This document shows positions 29,379 to 40,044 of a stretch of 64,000 nucleotides of DNA, one piece after another; position 1 is the stretch's first letter; every line of letters starts with the position of its first letter. The stretch covers positions 1,984,001 to 2,048,000 of the forward strand of contig JBBPUQ010000001.1 in the NCBI GenBank assembly GCA_038501195.1, read 5' to 3'. The stretch is from Nemania diffusa. Its lineage: Eukaryota > Ascomycota > Sordariomycetes > Xylariales > Xylariaceae. A program made the position numbers and the translations under genes. The notes below the pieces were generated by a model that saw nothing but the letters and a program-made list of their open reading frames with translations, searched no databases and was not told the origin of the DNA.

Positions 29379-31449
29379 CTACGACCGCCCACAAATCCTC
29401 GACCCAATCTTCTCCCAATGCACGAGGTGGTCGCGCCGCGAGCGGACCCACCACGCGTACATGCCCCAGCTCCCGGCGACGGCGGCGAGGCTGGCGAGGG
29501 CGAGCCAGCGGTACTGCTCGACGCGGGGGAAGGCGACGGCGGCGGCGGCACCGAGGACCTCGAAGGCGTTGACGACGGCGCCCTCGACGCCCGCGAAGCT
29601 GGAGCGGCGCGTGCGGTGCACGAGGGTCTGCGTCAGCTGCTGCGTCGTTAGGTCGTAGATCCAGACGCCGAGGCGTGAGAATGCGAGGAACGAGAAGAGC
29701 ACCACGCTCCAGCCCGCGCTGGGGGTCGTGGGCGCCGCGCCGTCGGGGCGTGGGGCGGAGATGGCCCAGAGAGCGAGCACGACGGGGATCTTTCTGCCGT
29801 GTTAGTGAGGGTGTGGGAGGTGGGGGGGGAGAGGGGGGAGGGGGGTTACGAACTGTGTTTAGGAGCTGCCCGCTCATGCCCCATAGTCCGAGGCGTTGGA
29901 GACCGATGATGGTCTGTGAGTCGGTGGTCGATTCGTCGTGCTGGAGCTCCTCATGCAATAGACTGGCTTCTGATTCATGGCTTGTAACGTTGCTTCGATG
30001 ACTTGTCTTACCAAGATAGACGATGCCACGGGGTGTGACTGCAAAGCTGAGAGTTAGCTGCCCCTATTTTGTGTATTACATAGGTATTTTGGGGATTTGG
30101 AGAGCTTCTTAGATAGCCCGAAAAGGAGTTGTACACTCTTAAAACTGAGTAGGGTACGAGGATGCTGATTTTTAAAATTTACTTACTAATTGTGCTGCTG
30201 ATCTCGAAAATTGAGCCGATAGCTCGGGCGACGGTGATTACGTTGAGTGAGTAACCAACGTTGATCAAATATGTGACAAAGGTTGCTCTCCAGGTCAACA
30301 TGTTAAAGTGCAGCATCGCAAGGGCGAACGACGGGATCCAAACGGGAGTCGTGAAATACATTTCCAGCCCTTTGAAGTACTGGCGTAGTTTGCTCGACCA
30401 AGACCGAAGCCCGAATCCCCTCTCTTCCCCGTCGGTGGTAGTATGCTGCGCTGGCTCCGAAGGCGGGGTCGGCTTTGGAGTCTGCAAGACCGTGTTGCCG
30501 TTCCATACCCGCTTAGCACAGAGCAGTTCAATCGGAATGCTTATGAGGCTGGTGAGCCCCGTGTACAATACGCCTACACGCACGGATCCTGTCACGGAAA
30601 TGACAACGGAGATCAAGATAGGGGATACCAGCTTGCAAACGAGATCGATGCGTCGCATGACAGCATTCAAATTGGTGAGATCGTAGGGATGCCCTATAGG
30701 CCCGGCAACGGTGACGACCCAATCTCGCTCCATGGATATGAGATTACCGGAAGCGCTAAGTCGCTCGATGATACCGAAAGAGATAGCGACAGCAAATATG
30801 ATGCCCTTTAGGATGTCGTTTCGTGGTAGTGCGAATCGAGGCGACGCAGCAACAGGCGTTTCACTAATGAGCAAGTTCTCCTGGCTTAGGATTAATAACC
30901 AAAGAAAAGACCCTATAATTACAGATGCTCGGTTCCAGCAAATGGTCGATATTAGTGTCCGCAGCCGGTTTGGGGATTGCTCAACCCAATGGCCCACGGA
31001 GCTGGAGAAGATGATCATGGCGATGTATACGATGATCATTCTGTAACCAATTCATTAGAATCAAGTGTTTTAATCTTAGAGTAACTAAAAGATAATTCTC
31101 GTAGCATGATGGCTAAGGCACCATTACCAAGCTCAGAGTGTAATGAGGTACAATAGGAATGCATGTAAGTCAACGTAGCCTACCGTAGAGCGGCCGCGAC
31201 AAGCGTATTCGGGTATGCGGCAGCTGTGAAGAGGATCTACGGAAGAAAACATCAGCCTCTACTTGCTGTAGCGTGGCACCGCCCTGCGAATATACCTACA
31301 GCGGCGAACTCATATCCACGGGCATTCCACGTCGAGAGAGCATGGCTGAGATATAAGTTAGAGGCTTGCGCGCGAGTGAGTCCCGGCTGAGCATCTATAA
31401 CCATCTGGTGGTCATCTTCGGCTGCCATCATCTCGTCTTCGGAGTCCAT
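29379..31449 (-). CDS. ferroportin-like iron exporter (SLC40 family)
   Basis: Predicted to move Fe2+ out of the cytosol across the plasma or an organelle membrane. Exons on the minus strand: 31449-31300, 31236-31184, 31040-30187, 30038-29854, 29789-29379; 1653 nt, 550 aa, all junctions in frame. Recognised from the family-specific first helix (LYLSHALSTW, residues 32-41, then R44 and a YEFAA end), the following segment ending in VGHWVE, the SASGNLISMERDWV motif, and a C-terminal half with a GLWIYDLTTQQ-like helix (here RLGVWIYDLTTQQLTQ). Many hydrophobic helices, no signal peptide. Residues matching the human iron-site positions D39/H43 are A43 and E47 here, as I recall for plant homologues. 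The last intron (29853-29790) has a weak GTTCGT donor and is the least certain junction. The final exon is very G+C-rich although heterochromatin starts about 170 bp beyond the stop. Confidence 0.85.
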
Positions 31450-32192
31450 GATTATTGATGTTTTCTTTTTCTTCTGTCCTATCTAAGGTAGGAGGTATTC
31501 GGAATTATTGTTGCTAGAAGCTATGTCAACAAAAGGCGGGAAGCCGTTAATGGGAAGCCCCACGGTGCAATAGTGTGTGTATTAAATTGGCGAATCAGAC
31601 GTCCGAAAAAAAACCGGTCTGGAAAGCTCCCTGAACCCCCCCTCCTCAAAATAATCGCAGAGCATCGGCGACTTGAATGAGTCAGGCCGGTCAATCGTCC
31701 GAAGGTCGTATCTGCAGCTCCGGGACGGATTATACCCGATATTCGTGGGTGTGGGCTACATTGGGTGGGTGGCACCACTTCGTTGCGAATTGCCGGGGTA
31801 ACGGCCGATCCGGAGGCATTTCATTAGGTACTATTTATCCCACTCGCCCGTCCTTGGTCTGATCCTTAGGTATTCTACATTTGAGGTATGCATGTATGAA
31901 AGTCTGCATTATGGGTATTTTGCGTGGGATTGAGGCATAAAACCGCGTTCTTCTAATCGCTGTTTTCTCAACTCAACCCCAGGACAATTAAAAGTATCAG
32001 GGCAGCAAATATTTATTACATGATCTAAACAGCGCGTGTCTGGGTAGCGCAGAAATTGAACAAACTCCAGGTAATAGGAATTTGGGACGAGGGCGTATGG
32101 GATTAAGTACCAGACCATAATGAGATTTGAGGTAGGGTCACACGTCTCCTTCTACTTACATTCTAAGCCAAGTTTAGTCTTATACTCCGACA
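31450..32192. other. intergenic, promoter region of the ferroportin gene
   Basis: About 740 bp between the stop of the oxidase gene and the start of the ferroportin gene, both read leftward. An AGATAG word (HGATAR type, minus strand) lies near 31,479, too weak alone to call a GATA-factor site. Small open frames here look random. No RNA gene is seen. Confidence 0.5.
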
Positions 32193-34435
32193 TCAAGTAT
32201 TACGAGCGTCCGGTTGACGTCGGTCGTTCCCAAAGCCAAAAAATATCTCGTCTTTTGGCGGTGCTCCTTTTCGTAGTTCTTCTTCGGGAACATCGCACAG
32301 CTTGCGTGCCTCGTCTGGCACCTGCAAGCCGCGTAAGTCGTCTACTCTCGATAGAAACTGCATCCCCATTCCAGCCTCCGAATGCCAAATCACATGACAG
32401 TGGAATAACCATACGCCAGGGTTGTCAGCTATGAATCGGACCATGACCCATCCAAAGCCCTCGGCCGTGATCGTGTCCCTCTTGAGAGGGTTCTTGACGA
32501 CTGTGTTGTTCGCCGGGTCAAGAAGACCTTTCCCTTCCGGTAGCAGGCCGAGTGCCTCGTACCCGGGGAAATAACCGTGGCCTTGTCCGAGCACCCACAT
32601 TTTAGTTCCATGTAAGTGGAAGGGGTGACTGTTCTCGTCCATATTCTGTAGAATCATGTCGACGGTTTCTACCTTGCTGTTCGAAACGACTAACTCTGAT
32701 TTGGCGTCAAATGCAACTGTGTTAACGCCTTCTACAGCGAAAGACTCGTTATTCTGTGCCAGCCCGTCAAGAACTCGATAGAGAGTAGGATGTTTGAGAT
32801 TGGGCCGAAAAGACGATGAGTTAAAAACACCTCTTTGAAGCCGCCAGTTCCCAATGACAAGGTTCACACGGAAATACCACGAGTGGTCTGCAACCTCAGG
32901 TGCGGATTCTTGAGGCGACGGTAGAAAAGAGGTGTTCGAGCTCAAGTCCTTGCACCCCGAGAGATAGGGGAGCTTAGATATTGTCTGGGGCAAGATTACA
33001 TCTTGCTCGTCATCATTTTCCTCATGTCGGGTTTCTAGACTATCCGCATACCGAACAATTGCTCTTGCCTCGTCAATACCATTCTCGGGAAGCTTTTGAT
33101 CCGCAAAGCAAGATGTAATCATTCTGGCTCGGAGCCAGAAAGCCCCTTCGCCATGATCAGCTTTTAGGACTGCACTATAACGTTGTCCAGGCGAAATAAC
33201 TAAAGACCAACTCTGCGTAGGTTCGACAATTGTTCCATCCACTTCAACCACGTTTAAGTCATAATGGTCATCAACGGCAACTTGAAACCAAGCAAAGCCG
33301 CCTACGTTGATGAACCGAATCTTATGCTTTTCGCCACTAGCTACGTTTAGTTGTGGTAAAGCTGCAGCTTTTACCTCGGTGCATTCCCGACTAGGGTGGT
33401 CAGAGCAGACAGCCTGGTTGACCCCGTTCATCAATGCCGTGTTGGGGATGGGTGTATCCTCAACCCCCGGAGACAATACATCTCGCATGAGACCGCTTGC
33501 CGGGTCATACCACCAGTCCTGTAGTAAGATGACACGGTCTGAAGAATATGGGTTCCCTGCCTCTCGGCGGCTATGGACCACCATTGGCCCTACGAGGCCA
33601 TCGAGTGCCTGCACTCCTTGGTGACCATGGTAAAAGTCTTTTGTCTACATGTTAGCTTATCTAATTCGATAGTTACCTATAACTGAAAAAAATCGCAAAT
33701 ATTCGAGAAGGTTTGAAAGATGTTAATGTTTGGGGAGGTAGTTAGCTTACATGTCCCTGACTGGCCTGTAACATTGAACTTGTACTGATAGGAATGGCCA
33801 GGGGCAATAGGACATTGAGTCACCCCAGCAGCTCCATCCATCCAGCTTGTCCCGTTTTGAAAGATGCCATGCCAATGTAGCGCAGTGGCATTCGATGCCT
33901 TGTTCTGCAGCTTGACGATAATCACATCTCCTTCATTCATCTCAATTAGAGGCCCCGGGAATTGGTTGTTAATCAGCATCATTGGCTTATGGATCCCGTC
34001 TGGGCTACCCTCTCCATCAGTGATAGTCCATTCGTATTCCCTGACTTGACTTGGAGCCAAAAAGTCCCAGTCTGGCTTTAGAATGTATCTATCTTGGTAG
34101 GATGGCCGTGGAGGTGGTGAATCGCTGTGCTCCTCTGATTCAATGTGTGGCGTTATGGGGCTAAGAGATAGTAGGAGACTAGCGACGGTAAGAGCAGCAA
34201 TGACGAAAATTACGAAGAGCCCAACAAATGCCCATCCGGTCCGACGACTTCGCGATATCACCTGTCTAATGACCCGCTTTTCATCGTGATGAACGCGGGA
34301 TAGTAGACCGCTATCCTCTGTTTCAGCATTGTTGGGTATCTCTTCTTGATTTGTGCTGTCTTCGAACCGGACACTCGGCTCCTGAGGTGTGTGATCTGTA
34401 GGCAACAAGGACCGCCTATCTTCGTGATTTGCCAT
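32193..34435 (-). CDS. N-terminally membrane-anchored multicopper oxidase (laccase/ferroxidase-like)
   Basis: Oxidises a substrate with O2 at a four-copper centre; the substrate may be Fe2+ or phenols. Exons 34435-33751 and 33637-32193 (2130 nt, 709 aa). Start chosen at 34435 (context CACCAATGGC); an in-frame ATG exists at 34453 and another at 34606. Residues 1-66 are charged and cytosolic-looking, 67-91 form one membrane helix, the rest is the catalytic ectodomain (type II topology). Copper motifs: HWHG (187-190) followed by DG and QCPI, YHGHQG (231-236) right after the intron, HPFHLHG (566-572), HCHVIWH (641-647) with M652 as axial residue of the type 1 copper. All four are complete, so the enzyme should be active. 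Unlike yeast Fet3, the anchor is N-terminal. It lies upstream of the ferroportin gene in the same direction, which favours an iron-related role (inference). Confidence 0.9.
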
Positions 34436-37230
34436 TGGTGCCGGTACCTTCATAAAACCCCTGAGAACTCTCCGACCACGCAGAGAGTCAACAACTAGGC
34501 TAGTAAAGTACCGAGAACTTGATGGCTGACGCGTGGTATTAGAGTGCCATGTATCAGTGGTTCTGTCATGGAGCAAACGGATTACCCTGCGATGAAGCCG
34601 CTTCACAAGAGATTGGTGCCAGGTTCAAGGGGTGCTTGGGATAAGCAGGATATCATCGGCACATCAACAATACTCTACTCCGAACTCGAAGCAATACTCG
34701 GACAAGAGCAATATTCTCTTCGTTCAAAAAGTACAGGCCAATCATTCATCTGCGAGAGAGCCCGCTTTTTAGTATAGAGTCCAAGAGCATTTTGAAGTGC
34801 AGTAGATTGCGATGTTTTGACAAGCGAAGAGTGTCAACTAAAAACGGATCCTACGTTGAATCAGGTTCGGTCTAGCGTAGATACAGCGCGTTACAGAATA
34901 CTACATACCTAGGCGCTTATAGCACTTGCCAAATGCGGACAGAGCTAGAGCCGCTAAACGCCGTGCTTATGTACTTAATAAATACCCTCGCCCAACTAAT
35001 ACCAACTTAACCTTACCTAAGTACTTATATCAAAAGCTTAAAACTTTCTTTCGATGCTCTGGTTGTTGAATAAACAGTATATAAATAAGGGGATGACACA
35101 TTTACCGTGGCTCTCATACTTGTGTGTATCAGGCAGACTTACAAGTAAAAATGTAAGTAGTTGAGGGTATAACAAGATATGTACAATCACCTCCGTTGTT
35201 TCATAAAGTCATTATCATGATAACTTAGATCTTCAATCATGCCCGGATTCTTCATCACCTTACCGTAAGTTGAAGTGGGGTACATCGTCTAGCTGAGGGC
35301 GCGGGGTTTAAGTATGTACCTACTGTAGGTAGGGTAGGTACTGTTCTGAACGCGCCGTGACTACCGAGAATGCGCAACCCATGTTACTACCTCTGTTTGA
35401 CTCATTGATGCAGCCACTTGCAGTACTACATATATAAGTAGTACTTAGGAGGTTTATGCATACGCGTAATTGTATACTTGTCGCTTTCATTGGAGTTGTA
35501 TATGTATATGCCAGAGAATGAGTCATACTAGTCAATTGGTGAGCTTACACAGACTGGAACGACAGCTTTGTCATCATGCAGGCTCAACTTTTTGGAACCT
35601 CGTGGAGGGGGATCATGCAGGCTCAGAATGGTAACCCTATGGCAAATGGCTAAGGCACCTACATATATGTAAGACGTAGTTGCACTTCTCTACCGTTATC
35701 CATCCATAAGCCTGTTAGTATTGACTGCATGGATAAAACTGCGGTTGATGACACGGGAAGCTTGTCTATCTAATGCCAACCCCAAGTACGTCAGCATAGG
35801 CTGCCTGAACTTACCGGGGCTTTGGTGCCCTGCTAGCCTCCATGTCATGGAAGTACGTAGGAGGTACCAAGGCAACGTACAATCCCTAGAATGTTTGTAT
35901 TTGTTATACAGAGGCCACCTTTAAAAGCACCTCGTATGTATAAGAGACCTCTATAACTTTCCGAGGCTGGCACTCTATAACCTACAATAATTGTAGAATA
36001 TACATAGGTATAGGAACAAGATAGCATTCTACTACATATTAAGGACAGAACAAGTGTTCCGTATCCCTTGCTGTTTCAACAATGGTGCCGAAAAAGCACC
36101 TAAAAAATGTCAGCAAACAGGTAGTACTGCCTGTTCGGTGTAGGTACAGTGGGTGTATACTTACCCCCACCATGCATTGCTTGGCCTATCTACCATCTAC
36201 AGTACCTACAGTACCACCCAATTTCATAGCGTAGGGGATCTACACTAGACTACCTAGGCACATGTGTAAGAGATAGGTAGATTCTACACTCGACCTCATG
36301 CGATTCTCGCACTTTTCCTTCCAACCCAATATTCACGTCTTACTCGACACCAAACACCACCTGGTGCCGGATTCCAAAACTCAAGCCACGGCCCGCCTCT
36401 AGTCTCCCACTGCCGCATCTATCACGTCCGGTGTCTGTCGAGCTGGAAGAAAGATTGTTGGCTATCGACTCTTGCTCAAGTGTCTTGCTTCAGCGTGAGA
36501 CCTTAAAGAAGAGCTTAGGCGGATCTTATACAATCCCACGGCTCGTGTGGTGGGCTTTGTGGTATAGGTAGCAATCGTTTGCAGCGACGATACCGCAACA
36601 CCGTATCCACTACCAAGCCTACACGCCCGCGCGCTCGTCCGTTACTCCTCACCCGGTGCCTTGCCTGTCCCCGATTCGTCTTCATCCGACTCGATTCGAT
36701 TCGACCAGCGAACCTTCATTGCCGTTGACTGTCGACCCGTGATCGCGCGAGCTCCGCCGCTTGGTGCTGTCGATGAAGCCCCTCCCTCCTCTCCTGCGCT
36801 GGGAATTTTCTCGACGCTCCGGGCTTCTCGTGCTTCCTGATTCCCAGATACTGAAGTGAGCTGTGAAGAATAGTATTAAAGCATAGGGATACCGCAGTTT
36901 CTGTTCTTTTGTCGGCGCAGGTCCCGGGCTTGAATAAATATTTTAGTCCAGCCGTGACCTGTGCTCGGAGACCCCCGAATACCGAAAGCGCAAGCGTACC
37001 ACCCTTGGCCGATTCGATTTATGCCCGCCAGTGGGGCTGTAAGGTGTCCATATCTCTATCGCTCGAGTGCTCCCAGGCTTTTGCCACGGAACAATCAATC
37101 GTTTGGGGGCTGTTAGAGTTTATAGTATCTGAGTCTCCTAGATCTAGTGAGCAATTCTTGTGACGAGGGATAATCGCCGGAGAGCATATTGGTCGCTATC
37201 TTTGAACCCGACTATTCTTTTGCTGGCACA
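34436..37230. other. divergent intergenic region between oxidase and Zn2Cys6 genes
   Basis: About 2.8 kb that must hold the promoters of the leftward oxidase gene and the rightward regulator gene. It has several TACCTAC/GTAGGTA motifs (for example near 35,317-35,340 and 36,130-36,215), a TATATAAATA box-like word near 35,080 on the plus strand with no recognisable gene after it, and C/T-rich DNA from about 36,300 that looks like promoter or 5' leader of the regulator. Short upstream open frames (for example from the ATG near 37,020) could lie in that leader. No protein or tRNA gene is seen. Confidence 0.55.
35212..35223. promoter_or_regulatory. palindromic pair of GATA sites
   Basis: TTATCATGATAA is a perfect 12-bp palindrome containing two opposed TGATAA words (HGATAR consensus of fungal GATA factors). 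It lies about 780 bp upstream of the oxidase start. Fungal iron repressors of the SreA/Sre1 type bind GATA elements, so it is a candidate iron-response site; chance occurrence cannot be excluded. Confidence 0.3.
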
Positions 37231-40044
37231 ATGACGCCCACGCCCCCTTCAGCTACGACCTCGTCGTCAGGTCACTCGCCCGAGGAGCAGTTTCGAGTAG
37301 TGCGGAGGAGAAATCGGGTCCCCCTGAGCTGTTACCCGTGTAGGACGAGAAAGTAAGCCGGTCCCAAATGCTGAGGCCCTATATGACCACTGATCCTCCT
37401 GCATCAATTTAGAATTTGGACTGACAGAGGATAGGTTAAAATGTAATAGGGGGGCACCGAGCTGCGAGAATTGCGTTAAACGCGGCGATACGCAGTCATG
37501 TGTTTATGCAACACCATCCAGTCGGCGGAAGAATCAAAACAACGCTGGGGCTAACGCAAGTCCCGATGATATGCAGAATCGGATTGACCGTTTGGAGGGG
37601 TTAGTGCTGAGTTTGATGCATGGCGGCGCCAATGTCGACGCATCGACTGCTGCAGCTGCGGCCGAAGCCACAGCACTGCGGAATGCGCCCGTCACGGCTC
37701 TCTCAGTCGCCGATAACTCCTCTTCCGCACAACTCGACCGAGACGACGACGGGAATATGAAAGACGACGACGACGAAGGCAGCAGCGACATAGATGAAAA
37801 TCTAGCCGAATCCTTGGGCGTCCTCAAGGTCGACGTGGATCAAGGCAAATCGATGTACGTTGGCCAAGAGCATTGGCACACTCTCCTAGCTGATGTCGCA
37901 GAAGTAAAGAACTTCTACGCCTCGCACAAGAAAGACCTGGAAAACAGTTATCGTCGCGTCATGTCCTCGAAACCAGACACAGCACGGAATTCACCCATAT
38001 TTCTCCTTTCCGCGCCAACTGCCTCTGAGGTGGAACTGAGGGCTGAGCTACCTGCGAAGACCGCAATCACAACACTGGTATCGCGATACTTCAACTCGTT
38101 GGATACCGCGGCTAGTATAATACACGGGCCAACTTTCCAGCAGCAGTTGCGAGCCCACTGGCAAGATCCTTCGAAATCGTCTATCATGTGGATAGGATTG
38201 TTATATTCTATGTTATGTCTTGCAATGCTCAGTTATCACAAAGTTGGAGACGAGCCTCTGGAATGGCGAGGGAGATCCCTGGATTTAGCAGCAGAGTACC
38301 GGTTACGGACCGTGCAGTGTCTCGTTGAGGCCGACTACACGAAGCCAGTAGAATATACTGTAGAGACCATGATACTCTATCTTTTTGGGGAGTATTCTTC
38401 CCGCTGGGATGCGGATCTAGGCCTCTGGCTAATCACATCTATAATCGTGAGGATAGCCTTTCGCATGGGCTATCATCGAGATGCGGAATGGTTTCCCTCT
38501 ATTTCACCTTTCTCAGGCGTACGTAGTAGACCCCCCAAACTGCGTAACTAGCCTCTAAACTAGTACTGACTTCGGTCTCAATTATAGGAGATGAGGAGGC
38601 GGACATGGGCGCTATTAAGGATGGCAGACATCATGTTCTCTTATCAGGTAAATTTCCGAAATCGTGTAATCATCGGCACTTCAAAAGAGCTAACGATATT
38701 TAAGGTATCATTACCAACCATGATCTACGAGCATGACACCGACACGAAACTCCCACATAACATTTTTGACGAAGAGTTTGGAGTTAACACAAAGGTTTTA
38801 CCACCCTCGCGCCCCGTTACAGAACCTACCCCAATAGCCTATATGATTGGCAAATCCAAACTTTCTCTTCAGTTTGGCACCATCCTTCAAGCAGTTACTC
38901 GTGTAGGCAAGCACGCGCCGTATGACGAGATTCTCCAGCACGATCGAAAACTTCGCGATATTATGGATGAGTTTCCACCACATCTGAAAGTCCAACCATT
39001 AGATGGATCGCACGACCCTGTCACGCTCATTATTGCGCGGTATAATCTCGATCTCTTGTACCAAAAGGTCATGTGTATGCTGCATAGAAAACACATGACG
39101 AGGGCTAGGCAAAACGCTCGATATGCATATTCACGCCGTAGCGCTGTGGATGCATCATTGGCGACGCTAAATCATCTAAAATCCATCTACCGTGAATGCC
39201 AGCCCAATGGCCGGCTTCGAACTATGAAGTGGTATGTTTCATCCACTTCGAGAGACACCTTGCTCCCCACAATGCTCGTGGTAATGGAGCTTCGTCATGA
39301 TCACGCGGTAGCTACTGCGTGCAAACGACAAGAGCCACAATCTACATGTTTCTGGACACCCGAGCAACGCCAGGAGATGTTCAAAATCCTTGAAGATGTG
39401 CGAGATATTTGGTCGAATCTGTCGCAAGAATCAGTGGAAGCATTCAAAGCATGGAATATTCTTAGGATCATGCTGGAAAAGATAAAGAATCCGGAACCAC
39501 CACCCGTTGGCACGGGAGAGACCCCAAATCAAACGGAAATTAGTTTTAGCAATTTCGAGTCTAGCGACATGCAGCCGGAACACACGGCAGCTATGACATT
39601 AGGCATGCTCTCTGGGGGGATGACACCGAACGGTAGCTTTCAATCTCCTGGCGGGACAAGTTACCCAAACATTGATCTCGGTACCAATTTGGGCGTCTCC
39701 TCGATGCCGGATTTCCAGCCGGATCTCGGGGCAGTCAACAATGCAGCATCGCCATTTTCTATGTTCACAAGTCTGGGGAACAGTAGCAATATGGCCCTCG
39801 ACCAGAACTTTGACTGGGTAAGTATCTCCCAATAACACATATTATGATGATGGGGGTGACGACGACAACAACAACAATGGGACTGACTAGTATCTAGGAT
39901 GTACTCGATAACTATGCGCAGACAGCGAATTGGACAGATCAAACCTTCGGCTTTTTTGCGGGCAATCCAGAGCAGCAATCACAACAGGGGTCGTCCACCG
40001 ATGAATCATTCTCCTTCATGAACACGGGCACGTCTGGCTCATGA
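37231..40044 (+). CDS. Zn2Cys6 transcription factor with fungal-specific TF domain
   Basis: Nuclear DNA-binding regulator. Exons 37231-37352, 37435-38518, 38588-38647, 38705-39817, 39898-40044; 2526 nt, 841 aa. The binuclear zinc cluster C34-x2-C37-x6-C44-x6-C51-x2-C54-x8-C63 is interrupted by intron 1. A short coiled-coil-like segment (MQNRIDRLEGLVLSL) follows, then an acidic linker (DDDG...DDDDEG) and a fungal_trans-type middle domain recognisable by FPSISPFSG-EMRRRTW and SLPTMIYEHDTD. The C-terminal about 200 residues are rich in S, N, Q, G, M, typical of activation regions. Intron 3 (38648-38704) is 57 nt, frame-preserving and stop-free, but has a GTAAAT donor, a GCTAAC branch site and an AAG acceptor; removing it restores the usual YQ-VSLPTMIY sequence. 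Target genes unknown. It is not obviously AmyR or another named factor. Confidence 0.9.

Noticed and set aside
29277..29651. Plus-strand open frames opposite the last ferroportin exon
   Set aside because: They are antisense shadows of a very G+C-rich exon whose minus-strand frame carries recognisable ferroportin sequence.
37231..40044. Naming the regulator AmyR because of the nearby amylase
   Set aside because: The zinc-cluster sequence and middle domain do not look like AmyR; position alone is not evidence.
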